This document shows, piece by piece, positions 26,757 to 36,207 of a DNA stretch of 64,000 nucleotides. Within the stretch, counting starts at the first letter, position 1, and each line of letters begins with the position of its first letter. The translations under genes and the position numbers were made by a program. The stretch comes from Advenella mandrilli (GTDB lineage: Bacteria; Pseudomonadota; Gammaproteobacteria; Burkholderiales; Burkholderiaceae_B): the NCBI RefSeq assembly GCF_016595155.1, contig NZ_JAENGP010000007.1:62001-126000 (forward strand), in the 5' to 3' direction. The notes under the pieces are model-generated. The model did not search any database. It had not been told where the DNA came from and was given only the letters and a program-made list of their open reading frames with translations.

Positions 26757-28547
26757 ATGAATCTATTCAAACAAAGAATTGCGCTATTGCGCGAACAGAT
26801 GACAAAACGCGGTATTGATGCTTATATTATTCCATCCGCCGATCCGCATTTATCCGAATATCTGCCTGAACACTGGCAGGCCCGCACCTGGCTGAGTGGT
26901 TTTGACGGCTCGGCGGGAACCCTGCTGGTAAGCGCTCAATTTGCCGGTTTATGGACCGACAGTCGCTACTGGGAGCAGGCCCTGGCCCAGCTTGAAGGCA
27001 GTGAGATTGTCCTGATGCGACAGGGGCAGGATGGCGTACCGGATTTGAATGACTGGCTGTGCAGCGAATTGCAGGCCGGCATGACGGTTGGGGCCGATGG
27101 CTTTACCCTAAGCATGCGTGCCGCCCATGATTTGCAGGCGGCCCTTGAGGGGGTATCGCTGCGATTTTCCTGGAATGAAAAATTGCTGGACAATATTTGG
27201 CCTGACAGACCCGCCTTGCCGGTAGAGGCAGTGTATGAACATGAAGTGCCTTTTGTATCGCAAAGCAGGGCAGACAAACTGGCGCTGGTGCGCAAGCAGA
27301 TGGCCAGCCTGGGGACGCAGTGGCATCTGCTTTCATCGCTGGATGATATTGCCTGGATCTTGAATTTACGTGGCGCTGACGTTTCATATAATCCGGTGTT
27401 TCTGTCGTATTTGCTAATCGGCCCCGAGCAGTGCGAGCTGTTTGTGGATGAGGCCAAGCTCAATCCGGCCCTGACTGAAAAGCTGGTGGCTGAACAGATT
27501 CTGATCAGGCCTTACAATGAAATCACCCAGGGGCTGGCCGGGCTTGAAGACAAGGTGAAACTCTTGATTGATCCGGCGCGCACCACCATTGGCATCTGCC
27601 AGGCGGCAGCCAGCCTGGAGCTGGTAGAGGCGCTGAACCCGTCCCAGTTGTTCAAATCACGTAAAACTGCGGCTGATATCCAGAATGTGCGTCAGGCCAT
27701 GGAGGCCGATGGTGCTGCACTGTGTGAGTTTTTTGCCTGGTTTGAACAGGCCATGGCCAATGGTGAAGTCGTGACCGAGGTGACCATTGATGAGCAAGTT
27801 AATGCCGCCCGGGCGCGGCAAGCGCATTTTGTCTGCCCCAGTTTTGCCACGATTGCCGGTTTCAACGCCAATGGTGCCATGCCCCATTATCGGGCTACTC
27901 CCGAATCGCATGCGGTGATTGAAGGCAATGGCCTGTTATTGATTGATTCTGGCGGGCAATACCTGAATGGAACTACCGATATTACCCGGGTGGTACCGGT
28001 TGGACAGGTATCCGATACCCAAAAGGCGGATTTCACCTTGGTGCTCAAGGGAATGATTGCCTTGTCGCGGGCGGTTTTTCCGGTTGGGTTTCCGGCGCCG
28101 CTGTTAGATCCGATTGCCCGCATGCCCTTGTGGCAGCAGGGGCTTGATTTTGGTCACGGTACCGGACATGGCGTGGGTTATTTCCTGAATGTACACGAAG
28201 GGCCTCAGGGGATTTCCCATCGTGGCTACCGTAATCTGCATACCGGTATGCAGGAAGGCATGATTACGTCCAATGAACCGGGGCTGTACCGTCCCGGACA
28301 ATGGGGTATCCGGATTGAAAATCTGGTGTGCAATGTGCTTGCGCAGGAAAGCGAATTTGGCCTCTTTCTTCAATTTGAAACCTTAACCCTGTGTCCGATT
28401 GATACCCGTTGCATTGCGCGCCACTTGCTGGATGAGGCCGAGATAAACTGGCTGAACCAGTATCATGAGCAGGTAAGAAACAGGCTGCAAGCTTTGGTGG
28501 AAGGGGCAGCCTTGCAATGGTTGCTGGAAAGAACCCAACCAGTTTAA
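26757..28547 (+). CDS. pepP: Xaa-Pro aminopeptidase (M24B, three-domain type)
   Basis: A 596-residue aminopeptidase P that releases N-terminal residues preceding proline. Two creatinase-like N-terminal domains (about 1-310) precede the pita-bread M24 domain. The metal ligands can be traced: the two Asp in LLIDSGGQYLNGTTDITR, His in HGTGHGVGYFLNVHEGP, Glu in ITSNEPGLY and Glu in IRIENLV. The size fits the long eukaryote-like APP form rather than 440-residue E. coli PepP. I chose the ATG at 26757; a TTG at 26742 also fits the frame. It ends overlapping the convergent yeiH-like gene by 4 bases. Confidence 0.9.
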   Translation: MNLFKQRIALLREQMTKRGIDAYIIPSADPHLSEYLPEHWQARTWLSGFDGSAGTLLVSAQFAGLWTDSRYWEQALAQLEGSEIVLMRQGQDGVPDLNDWLCSELQAGMTVGADGFTLSMRAAHDLQAALEGVSLRFSWNEKLLDNIWPDRPALPVEAVYEHEVPFVSQSRADKLALVRKQMASLGTQWHLLSSLDDIAWILNLRGADVSYNPVFLSYLLIGPEQCELFVDEAKLNPALTEKLVAEQILIRPYNEITQGLAGLEDKVKLLIDPARTTIGICQAAASLELVEALNPSQLFKSRKTAADIQNVRQAMEADGAALCEFFAWFEQAMANGEVVTEVTIDEQVNAARARQAHFVCPSFATIAGFNANGAMPHYRATPESHAVIEGNGLLLIDSGGQYLNGTTDITRVVPVGQVSDTQKADFTLVLKGMIALSRAVFPVGFPAPLLDPIARMPLWQQGLDFGHGTGHGVGYFLNVHEGPQGISHRGYRNLHTGMQEGMITSNEPGLYRPGQWGIRIENLVCNVLAQESEFGLFLQFETLTLCPIDTRCIARHLLDEAEINWLNQYHEQVRNRLQALVEGAALQWLLERTQPV

Positions 28548-29599
28548 AGCTGGCCCATGCCATATTGAACCAGTAATGCGCTAAGCGCTACCGCGATCCA
28601 TACGCCCAGTCCCAGCAGAATGGGGCGTATGCCGGTGCTGGCGATTTTGCGCAGGTTGGTGGACAGACCAATCGCACTCAGTGCCATGATAATCATGAAT
28701 TTGGCGGCGCCAGACAGCCAGGGCAGCAGGGCTTCTGGCAGCAGACCAGTACTGCGTATTCCTGAGGCCACCAAAAACCAAAGGATAAACCAAGGGAATA
28801 TTTTGACCAACGTGACTTGGGGCATGTCATTTTTTTTCTGGCGCCAGACTTCAAGAAAAACCAGGAACAGGCAGATGGGAATAATTAGCGTGGCTCTGGT
28901 TAGCTTGACGATGGTGGCGTAATCGCCGGCCTGCTGGCTGTAGGCATAGCCCGCGGCAACCACTGAGGAGGTGTCATTAATGGCGGCACCTGCCCACAAG
29001 CCAAAACCGTAATCGCTTAATTGCAGCATATGCCCCAGGGCAGGAAACAGCAAAACAGCAATCACATTGAAAAGAAAAATGGTTGAAATGGCATAGGCGG
29101 TTTCATGATCTTCGGGTTTGATGATGGGGGTAATGGCCGCAATCGCCGAGCCGCCGCAAATGGCCGTACCGACCCCGATTAACGTACGTAATTTGCCATG
29201 GATACCCAGTATTTTTCCCAATAACAAGGCACTGATGAACGCCACCGAAACCGTCACGAAGGTAACGGCTAGAGACTCGCCACCGGTGCTGACAATTTGT
29301 TCAAAGCTAAGACCAAATCCCAGTAAAATCACAGACCATTGCAGGATTTTTTTACTGGTAAATGTAATGCCAGGCTGCATGACGGTTCTTACCCCTAGGG
29401 CATTGCTGTAAATAATGCCTAGCACAATGCCAAAAACCGGACCGCCAATAACGGGGAACTGTTTGCCGGCAAACCAGGCAATTATGGCAATGCCCAGGGT
29501 AAGCAAGAGTCCCGGGATCAGGCTGTTTTTTTTTCGGAACAGACCCGGCTTGCTGCTTGATGAGGCAAGGGGAGAATTAACGGTGTTATAGGCTAACAT
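28544..29599 (-). CDS. yeiH: YeiH/UPF0324 family putative sulfate/sulfite exporter
   Basis: A 351-residue protein with about ten membrane segments. Family features are VIGGPVFGIVLGI near the start, VGTAICGGSAIAAITPII in the middle and WAGAAINDTSSVVAAGYAY, all typical of UPF0324 (PSE family). The substrate is not proven; a sulfur oxyanion is usually suggested. It is divergent from a YeiE-type regulator with 98 AT-rich bases between them, the same arrangement as yeiH-yeiE in E. coli, so control by that regulator is likely. Confidence 0.87.
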   Translation of the reverse strand: MLAYNTVNSPLASSSSKPGLFRKKNSLIPGLLLTLGIAIIAWFAGKQFPVIGGPVFGIVLGIIYSNALGVRTVMQPGITFTSKKILQWSVILLGFGLSFEQIVSTGGESLAVTFVTVSVAFISALLLGKILGIHGKLRTLIGVGTAICGGSAIAAITPIIKPEDHETAYAISTIFLFNVIAVLLFPALGHMLQLSDYGFGLWAGAAINDTSSVVAAGYAYSQQAGDYATIVKLTRATLIIPICLFLVFLEVWRQKKNDMPQVTLVKIFPWFILWFLVASGIRSTGLLPEALLPWLSGAAKFMIIMALSAIGLSTNLRKIASTGIRPILLGLGVWIAVALSALLVQYGMGQL

Positions 29600-29697
29600 A
29601 ATAAATATTTATATGTTTATGAATTATAGGTATATTAAACCTTTGTTTAATATAAATAAAGATAATATAATTTATAAATAGAATAAGGATTATTTAT

Positions 29698-30579
29698 ATG
29701 ATTTCATTCAGTCCCAAACAACTGGAAGTTTTTGTGGCCATTACCCTGCAGGGCAGTGTCAAGGCCGCCGCCAAGGTATTGCACTTAACCCAGCCGGCAG
29801 CCAGCATGGCCTTGGCAGAACTTGAAAAACAACTGGGTTCCTCCCTGTTTGATCGTGACAAGGGGCGGCTTTTTCTGAATCAGAAAGGTAAAGATTTGCT
29901 GCCACTGGCCCAGGAAATCCTGGAGCGTATGCGTGAGCTGGAGCAGCGGGCCGGTGACGCCCAGGATACTTTGCGGGGGAATTTCAGGGTGGGGGCCAGC
30001 AATACCGTGGGTAATTATTTGGTGGGTGACTTGCTGGGCAATTTTGTCAATCAACACGAAGCGGTTACGGTGCATCTGCAAGTGGCCAATAGCGATGAAA
30101 TTGTTAAGGGAATTATGGAACACTCGCTGGATGTGGCTTGCATAGAAGGTGAAGTGATTAATCAAGATATAGAGGCTCTTGCATGGCGTGATGATCAACT
30201 GCAGATTTGCGCCAGGCCTGATCATCCGCTGGCATTGAAAACAGCATTGCAGGAAAGCGATTTTGAAAACCAGCGCTGGATTTTGCGGGAACAGGGTTCT
30301 GCAACCCGGCTGTTGTGTGAGAGGGAGCTGGCTCGTTTGCCGCAGGGGCATATTGTGATGGAGTTGGGGCAGGTGGAAGCCATTAAGCAGGCGGTGATTG
30401 CCGGCCTGGGGATTGCCTTTTTGCCCAAGGTGGCGGTTACTTACGCGATAGAATCAGGTCGGTTAAAGCGGCTTGAAACGCCTTTTCTGAATCTGAACAG
30501 AAAACTGTCTATTATTTATCATAAACAGCGCTATCGTGGGCGTTTAATGGATAATTTTTTGTCCATGGCCGGTATTTAG
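29698..30579 (+). CDS. yeiE: YeiE-type LysR-family regulator
   Basis: A 293-residue LysR regulator: winged helix with LTQPAASMALAELEKQLG, then the effector domain. Several stretches match YeiE as I remember it: ASNTVGNYL, RWILREQGSATR, VMELGQVEAIKQAVIAGLGIAF. In enterobacteria YeiE has been linked to sulfite sensing and iron-related genes. Its place divergent from the yeiH-like exporter strengthens the call. It ends overlapping the convergent DUF2061 gene by 4 bases. Confidence 0.8.
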   Translation: MISFSPKQLEVFVAITLQGSVKAAAKVLHLTQPAASMALAELEKQLGSSLFDRDKGRLFLNQKGKDLLPLAQEILERMRELEQRAGDAQDTLRGNFRVGASNTVGNYLVGDLLGNFVNQHEAVTVHLQVANSDEIVKGIMEHSLDVACIEGEVINQDIEALAWRDDQLQICARPDHPLALKTALQESDFENQRWILREQGSATRLLCERELARLPQGHIVMELGQVEAIKQAVIAGLGIAFLPKVAVTYAIESGRLKRLETPFLNLNRKLSIIYHKQRYRGRLMDNFLSMAGI

Positions 30580-30791
30580 CCAGCCAGGACCGCGTTTGGG
30601 GTGTTTTTCCCCAGGCGTCGGCGTATTCTTTTCCAGACCCGGTCATGTAAGGGTAATAAAAGTACATTGCACACGGGTTCTACCAAAGCGGCTATCCCCC
30701 CTATTGATACAGAACCGGTAAAAACAAAGGTAACGGTGAAAGCGACGCTCATGTGAAGCAGTGTCTGGCTTATTTTTTCGATGATGATCAT
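30576..30791 (-). CDS. DUF2061 small membrane protein behind a Fur-type operator
   Basis: A protein of 71 residues from the ATG at 30791, which has GGAG 6 bases upstream; starts at 30803 and 30809 are possible but have poorer ribosome sites. Two hydrophobic segments (about 10-28 and 30-48: VAFTVTFVFTGSVSIGG, IAALVEPVCNVLLL) followed by HDRVWKRIRRR fit DUF2061. The function is unknown. A Fur-type box 32 bases upstream suggests iron control. Confidence 0.78.
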   Translation of the reverse strand: MIIIEKISQTLLHMSVAFTVTFVFTGSVSIGGIAALVEPVCNVLLLPLHDRVWKRIRRRLGKNTPNAVLAG

Positions 30792-30822
30792 TTTATTCTC
30801 CATGCTCAATCCATGATCTAAA

Positions 30823-30837
30823 TGATAATCATTATTA
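30823..30837 (-). promoter_or_regulatory. Fur-type operator upstream of the DUF2061 gene
   Basis: TGATAATCATTATTA matches the 15-base Fur consensus TGATAATCATTATCA at 14 of 15 positions. Read on the minus strand, a TTACTT / 16-base spacer / TATCAT promoter overlaps the box, so binding would block transcription of the DUF2061 gene. Confidence 0.75.
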
Positions 30838-30996
30838 TTTGAAAAGTAAAATGGAGATTTCTTATTTTTATAATAGATAAAATTAATTAAATATTGGATT
30901 ATATTAATTGTATGTATTTAAATGCCTGACTCATTGGGGAGTCAGGGCGAATATGGGGTGTAATAGGAATGGTTGTGACGTTAATGCAGCAGATAC

Positions 30997-31025
30997 AAAA
31001 ACAGCCCTTTAAAAGGGCTGTTTTT
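30997..31025 (-). terminator. rpmBG terminator
   Basis: AAAAACAGCCCTTT paired with AAAGGGCTGTTTTT, 15 bases past the rpmG stop. The symmetrical A- and T-runs make it usable on both strands. Confidence 0.9.
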
Positions 31026-31040
31026 GCAAGATAACAAAGC

Positions 31041-31208
31041 TTATTTCAGTTTTGTTTCTTTGTATTCAACGTGTTTGCGAACAACGGGATCAAATTTTTT
31101 GATCAACATTTTTTCTGGCATATTGCGTTTGTTTTTGGTCGTTGTGTAGAAGTGACCTGTGCCAGCTGTAGATTCAAGTTTGATTTTCTCGCGAATACCT
31201 TTTGCCAT
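31041..31208 (-). CDS. rpmG: 50S ribosomal protein L33
   Basis: A 55-residue protein starting [18 protein letters not shown] and ending [11 protein letters not shown], a typical proteobacterial L33 without the CxxC zinc pairs. CAGGAG precedes the ATG by 6 bases. It is second in the rpmB-rpmG operon, 47 bases after rpmB. It is a structural protein of the large subunit near the E site. Confidence 0.95.
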   Translation of the reverse strand: MAKGIREKIKLESTAGTGHFYTTTKNKRNMPEKMLIKKFDPVVRKHVEYKETKLK

Positions 31209-31255
31209 TTTAAGCTCCTGGGAATAAATTCAGAAAATATTTAAGCGCCCAAGGC

Positions 31256-31492
31256 TTAAACAGATTGACCGTTAGCACGCATTTCGGCCAAAATGACGTC
31301 GATGCCTTTTTTGTCGATGGTGCGCAGTGCATTGGTGGATACGCGCAGGCGAACCCAACGGTTTTCGCTTTCAACCCAGAAACGGCGAGACTGCAGGTTA
31401 GGCAGGAAACGACGCTTGGTTTTGTTGTTAGCGTGAGAAACATTATTACCGGTCATGGGGCGCTTGCCGGTTACTTGGCATACTTTAGCCAT
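31256..31492 (-). CDS. rpmB: 50S ribosomal protein L28
   Basis: A 78-residue protein, [20 protein letters not shown], then [11 protein letters not shown]; length and sequence are typical of L28. The ATG at 31492 gives the standard N-terminus and has a GAGGTG Shine-Dalgarno on the minus strand; the three extra in-frame residues upstream are not expected. First gene of the rpmBG operon. Confidence 0.95.
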   Translation of the reverse strand: MAKVCQVTGKRPMTGNNVSHANNKTKRRFLPNLQSRRFWVESENRWVRLRVSTNALRTIDKKGIDVILAEMRANGQSV

Positions 31493-31823
31493 GATTAACA
31501 CCTCGTTAAGTTATAGGCCAGATTTTTGGCTCGGGCCAGCCTTCTGAAAAAAATGTTTTCGGCAAAATGTAGCTAACCAATTTATGTTTTTGACTAAATG
31601 GGTTGCGGTTTTGCCGTACTAACCCATCTTAGGCATTTATATATGCTGTCCAATAAGCTAAGCCATTAATTCTAATATGAAAATCATGTTGTTAGCAAGT
31701 TATTGTGTATTTCCATGATAAATAAAGGAAAATATGTGGTTTTTAATCCGGTTTTTGCGTATTCCCGCGCCCAATCTTCCCCATGCATGGCCGGAGCGGT
31801 CTGTGCAAAATGGGTTAAGGCTT
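31493..31823. other. Intergenic region with rpmBG promoter
   Basis: About 330 bases between two leftward units. It should hold the rpmBG promoter and the 3' end of the efflux operon transcript. A 62-codon frame (31684-31872) runs out of the bcr 3' end but has no ribosome site and no familiar sequence. I see nothing else. Confidence 0.5.
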
Positions 31824-33014
31824 TTAGGCCCGTCCAACGAATCTTCCACAAATAAATGAAATGCCTATACACACAAACAGGCTGGTAAATAATGGCAGTG
31901 TGGTGCCGGTTTGCCAGCTGCTAACCAGGCTGCTGGTAAGTGTGCCAAACAGGAATAGCATGCAGCCCATCAAGGCCGAGGCAACCCCCAGACGACCACC
32001 TTGCTCTTTTAAAGCCAGTGCCGTTGCGTTGGGGTTGATCACGCCCAGGCAGGCACTAAAGAAGAACATACAAATAACAAACAGGGACAGGTTCATCAGG
32101 CCTGTCAAGGTAAGCAGCAGGCCGATAGCGCAGCATCCAAGGCCCAGCAGCAGTGCTATTTTAAGAACGCTAAATGAGGGGTGTTTGCGCAGCATGCGAA
32201 CGCTAATTTGAGATCCCAGGATTAAACCCCCGGCATTCAGGCCAAAAAAGAAACCGAAATTTTCGGGGGCAATGCCAAACTGGGTAATGAAAATAGTGGG
32301 GGAAGAGGCAATAAAGGAAAACAAACCGGCCATGCCCAGGCCACCCGAAAGGGCGAAGGCCATGAAGTTGCGATGACGCAGCAAGCCGAAATAGTTGCTA
32401 CTGATGGTTTTTGCGCTTAGTTTGACTGCGTTTTCAGGTTTAAGCGACTCTTCAAGCTTAATAATACAAAGTATGATTAACAGTACGGCAACGACCAGCA
32501 TGACCGCAAATAAACCACGCCACCCAATAATTGGACCCAGAAAGCTGCCTGCCATGGGGGCCAGGACCGGCGCCAGTCCCATGATTAGCATGAGCAATGA
32601 AAGGGCGTGAGCCGCCTCTTGGGTGCTGTAGTGATCCCTGATAACCGCTCTGGGTATGACAATGCAGGCCGCTGCACCAAAAGCTTGAAGCGTGCGAGAT
32701 ACCAGGAGCATGTCAAAAGAGGGGGCAAGGGCACAGCTTATGGTGGCCAGCAGGTACAGGCCCAGCCCGAAAAGCAATGGCTTTTTTCTGCCATAACGAT
32801 CGGTAATGGGGCCAATGAAGAGCTGGGCCACAGATAAGCCCAGCAGATAGGAAGAAACAGTGAGTTCAATTTCGTGTGATGATACTTGCAGATCCTGGGC
32901 AATATCCGGGAAGGTGGGTAGATACATATCAATGGTGATGGGTCCCAGGGCGGTAATCAGGGCCATCAGGATCAGCCAGAACGGGATCTTATTACCAAGA
33001 CTTTCTTTTTGCAT
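31824..33014 (-). CDS. Bcr/CflA family drug efflux MFS transporter
   Basis: A 396-residue major facilitator with 12 predicted spans. The N-terminus ALGPITIDMYLPTFPDIAQDL and loop 2-3 motif GPITDRYGRKKPLLFGL are typical of the Bcr/CflA subgroup (DHA1 drug:H+ antiporters). The substrate is unknown. Its start lies 23 bases inside the 3' end of the MATE gene, so it is translated from the same leftward mRNA as the MATE exporter and the glycosyltransferase. Confidence 0.88.
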   Translation of the reverse strand: MQKESLGNKIPFWLILMALITALGPITIDMYLPTFPDIAQDLQVSSHEIELTVSSYLLGLSVAQLFIGPITDRYGRKKPLLFGLGLYLLATISCALAPSFDMLLVSRTLQAFGAAACIVIPRAVIRDHYSTQEAAHALSLLMLIMGLAPVLAPMAGSFLGPIIGWRGLFAVMLVVAVLLIILCIIKLEESLKPENAVKLSAKTISSNYFGLLRHRNFMAFALSGGLGMAGLFSFIASSPTIFITQFGIAPENFGFFFGLNAGGLILGSQISVRMLRKHPSFSVLKIALLLGLGCCAIGLLLTLTGLMNLSLFVICMFFFSACLGVINPNATALALKEQGGRLGVASALMGCMLFLFGTLTSSLVSSWQTGTTLPLFTSLFVCIGISFICGRFVGRA

Positions 33015-34401
33015 AATATATAACTTTCCAATACCAGATATGTAAAAAAAACGCGCAGATCAGCAGACTAAGGCTGCACATGATCCATAAACTGGAGACC
33101 CCAACGGGGGCTCCAGGTGTGAGTAGATGGTTTAGGGGGCGCAAAAAGCCAACACCGTTGCCAAAACCGAAGTACCAGCCGCCCGCCAGGCCCAGTCCCA
33201 GCAATAATACGGTTTGCAGAATGAAAGGGATCGCGGCGATTTTATAGGCGCGAAGAATATAGGAAATCATGCATTGCATGGCATCGGAAAAATGTAGCAG
33301 GGGAATAATCGTTAATAGGGCACCGGCGACCAGCGCGACCTGGGGGTCTGATGTGTAGGCCCTGATAATAAGCGGTTTGCCCAGTAAGACAATTGTAATA
33401 CTGAGGCCTACGCCAATTAGACTTAGCAGCAACCCGCTCATGGCTATTTGATGGGCAAACCGGAAGTTTCTGGCACCTACTGCACGGGCTGTCAGGGAAG
33501 AGGTGGCAATGCCCAGTGACAGGGGCATCATGTACAAAATGGCAGTCAGGTTTGATAATACCTGGTGGCCACCGGAGACAAATGTGCCTTCCCGTGCCGC
33601 GAGCAGGGCCATAAAGGTAAATGCGCTCACTTCTACCAGATAAGAGCCACCCATGGGAATGCCCAGCTTCAGGATTTCGGTCAGGTATTTGCGTTGTGGG
33701 CGGCCCAGCGTCAAATTGAATTGACGGTAAAAGGGATTATTGAACAAAATCCACAGGCCGGCGAAAAACATTAGCCACGAAACGATGGCGGTGGCCGTGC
33801 TGGCACCTGCGCTACCCAGTGCGGGTAGGCCAAAGTGGCCAAAAATAAGCAGCCAGTTCAGCAGGGCTTTTAATGCAATACTGAACAGATTGATTTGCAT
33901 GACCAGTTTGGGTTTCTGGACTGCGGTGCATAAGGCATAAACCGCCCGGAACATGAGGGACGCTGGCAAGGCAATAAAAATAATGCGCAGGTAAATGGCG
34001 ACTTCATCGCGCACATGAGCCGGCACATCTCCGGACATGGATAACCAGACATCAGGAAACAATAAAACCAGTCCGCCCACTAATGAAAGTGTGAAGGACA
34101 GCCACAGGCCCTGCCCCCAGATACGGCCTATTTCTTCTTTTTTATTTGAACCCAGCAATTGGGCGCAAATGGGGATCAGGGCATGCACCACCCCCATCAG
34201 CCCTATGTTAACCGTCAGGAAAATAGAGGTAGCCAGCGCCATGGCCTGCAGGGAATCGGGACTGAAGTGCCCCAGCATCATACTATCCATGACCGCAAAG
34301 GCAATACCTGCCCACTGGCTGATCAGGATAGGCCAGGCCTGTTTCAGGATATAGCCAAGGCTGCCTGAAAAAGAAAGTCCGGATTTGCTGTCAAGGGACA
34401 T
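32992..34401 (-). CDS. MATE family multidrug exporter (NorM-like)
   Basis: A 469-residue protein with 12 spans in two homologous halves; the N-terminal QAWPILISQWAGIAFAVMDSMMLGHFS segment and the second-half GIPMGGSYLVEVSAFTFMALL fit NorM-type MATE proteins, which export cationic drugs with Na+ or H+. It begins 5 bases after the glycosyltransferase stop and overlaps the Bcr gene by 23 bases, which marks it as the middle gene of a three-gene operon. Confidence 0.87.
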   Translation of the reverse strand: MSLDSKSGLSFSGSLGYILKQAWPILISQWAGIAFAVMDSMMLGHFSPDSLQAMALATSIFLTVNIGLMGVVHALIPICAQLLGSNKKEEIGRIWGQGLWLSFTLSLVGGLVLLFPDVWLSMSGDVPAHVRDEVAIYLRIIFIALPASLMFRAVYALCTAVQKPKLVMQINLFSIALKALLNWLLIFGHFGLPALGSAGASTATAIVSWLMFFAGLWILFNNPFYRQFNLTLGRPQRKYLTEILKLGIPMGGSYLVEVSAFTFMALLAAREGTFVSGGHQVLSNLTAILYMMPLSLGIATSSLTARAVGARNFRFAHQIAMSGLLLSLIGVGLSITIVLLGKPLIIRAYTSDPQVALVAGALLTIIPLLHFSDAMQCMISYILRAYKIAAIPFILQTVLLLGLGLAGGWYFGFGNGVGFLRPLNHLLTPGAPVGVSSLWIMCSLSLLICAFFLHIWYWKVIYYAKRKSW

Positions 34402-34406
34402 GAAAA

Positions 34407-36149
34407 CTATTTATCCAGGCGCAAAAGCAGGAAAATTTCATCGCGTTCGGATTTGCGTGAGCCTTGCCATAGGATACGGGTATTGTCGGTATAGGGCAGG
34501 GTTTGCGCTTCGAGGTGTTTTCGGGTGGTTTGCAGCAAAACCAGTTTGCAAGCCGAGTCATAGGTAAAGGTAATGTTGTCAAAAACCCGTAAGGCGGCCC
34601 GTTGCCCCATGCCAAAACCTTGTTCGCGGACACATTCACCCGGTTTTACATAGGATTCAAGAGCTTGTGCAAGTTCATTGGAAACCAGCTTGTAGCTGCG
34701 GTTGTAGTTAATGGAAGGGAGCCATAACAGGGCTAGAAGGAGCCAGGTGCAGGTCAGGCCGGCTGCTGACAGGATCAGGCCTCGCCACAAAGCCTGCGGA
34801 TTGATTCGCAAGCGCCATGACACCATTGAATACCAGAGTATGCTCACGGCAAGGGCGGCAATAACAACCAGCGGTGAAATTTGTGGTTCATAGCCGGTTA
34901 ACAGACGGGTAATGTTGTGGTTGATTTGTTCTGGCCAGCCAAAATGCAGGGCAATCCATCCAAGCCAGACGGCAATCATCGACAGGGACAAGATCATGAT
35001 AGAGAACCAGTCCTGGGTATTGATAATGTCACGGCGCAAGGTCGGAATTGACATGGCCGCCAATACCGCAAACGGAACGGTAAGCATGGCATATTCGGGT
35101 TCAAAGGCGCTTTTTACCAAGGCAATGGTTAGAAAACTGCCTAAGGCCATGGTGCCCGGTATGAAAATATGAGGAGCTCTGAGCCACTTGCGCCAATTCC
35201 ACAGGGCGATTAAGGCAAAGGGCCAGGTGGGCCAGGTAAACCAGAGCAGATCCCTGAGTGATTTGAAGAAGAGTTGGAGGCTGCTGAAACCAAACGAAGA
35301 GTAATTCCAGTATAACCAGCTTGAGGCCCAATAAGAATTGCTTGCCTTGGCGGGGATGAACCAGGCCAGAAAGCAGCCAGCACCCAGAAAAATGGCAATC
35401 AGGAAGGCCAGTTTGTTGCGGGTTGTGTAAACCGTGGAAACCAGGGCGCAGGCAATCATGAATAAAATGGGAGCAGCACCGATAAAACCGTGGGTAAGCA
35501 GGGTGCCACCCAAGCTCAAGCCAAGAATAACGCTGCCCTGGATAGGATGGTCCAGCATTCTGGCAAAGCCATAAAAGGCGATGGAAAACAGGGCCAATAG
35601 CAGCGGAAACGGTGAGGTTTCGTGAATGGGGATAATGATGCCAATCGTTGCAATAATGAACAGGAAGGCAACATCGGCAAGCATGCGCCCATAATCGCGA
35701 GGGTGAGGTTCGCCACCAAACGGCAGAGGCAGTGGCTGGCATTCAGGGCGACGGGCCAGTAAGTAAGTACCATGCCATATCCCCCACAAAAGCAGGAAAA
35801 AATAAAGGATATTGGGCAGGCGTGCGGCGGTGATTTGCGCACTTAACGGGTCGGTGAAGAAACTGAACAAAGGGCTGAAGATGGCAATCGAAATGGCGCC
35901 TATCCAGGTGCTCAGAGGGCCTTCCTGGGCAAAGGCAAAATTGCCAATCTGGGGTAATAACCAGGCCGATTCGCGATAGGCGTCCAGCATGGTGGCCAAG
36001 CCAGTCAGATCATCGGTTTTCCAGGGGTCACGAAAAAAAAGCCCGGCAAAAATATATAATACCCCGACAATAAGCAAGGCTAGTCGGGGAAGTTTACGTG
36101 TGGCCGGTTCGGTCAGACGGGCAGGAGTGGTTTGTTGGAGTAAAGACAC
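34407..36149 (-). CDS. ArnT/PMT-like membrane glycosyltransferase
   Basis: A 580-residue polytopic protein with about 11-13 hydrophobic segments. The first loop has FFRDPWKTDDL (the conserved Asp pattern after the first span of GT-C enzymes) and later YRESAWLLPQIGNFAFAQEGPLSTW; after the membrane part there is a C-terminal soluble domain with a GQRAALRVFDNITFTYDS stretch. This fits undecaprenyl-phosphate-dependent transferases such as ArnT and related PMT-family proteins. The acceptor and sugar cannot be told from the sequence. First gene of the run with the MATE and Bcr exporters. Confidence 0.75.
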   Translation of the reverse strand: MSLLQQTTPARLTEPATRKLPRLALLIVGVLYIFAGLFFRDPWKTDDLTGLATMLDAYRESAWLLPQIGNFAFAQEGPLSTWIGAISIAIFSPLFSFFTDPLSAQITAARLPNILYFFLLLWGIWHGTYLLARRPECQPLPLPFGGEPHPRDYGRMLADVAFLFIIATIGIIIPIHETSPFPLLLALFSIAFYGFARMLDHPIQGSVILGLSLGGTLLTHGFIGAAPILFMIACALVSTVYTTRNKLAFLIAIFLGAGCFLAWFIPAKASNSYWASSWLYWNYSSFGFSSLQLFFKSLRDLLWFTWPTWPFALIALWNWRKWLRAPHIFIPGTMALGSFLTIALVKSAFEPEYAMLTVPFAVLAAMSIPTLRRDIINTQDWFSIMILSLSMIAVWLGWIALHFGWPEQINHNITRLLTGYEPQISPLVVIAALAVSILWYSMVSWRLRINPQALWRGLILSAAGLTCTWLLLALLWLPSINYNRSYKLVSNELAQALESYVKPGECVREQGFGMGQRAALRVFDNITFTYDSACKLVLLQTTRKHLEAQTLPYTDNTRILWQGSRKSERDEIFLLLRLDK

Positions 36150-36207
36150 GGAATGCAGATATTAGTAGTGTTGGATTTAGCAATCGGATTGAGGCCTATT
36201 AAACCAT

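Noticed and set aside
31684-31872. A 62-codon minus-strand frame next to the bcr 3' end
   Set aside because: It starts inside bcr in another frame, has no Shine-Dalgarno and looks like AT-rich noise.
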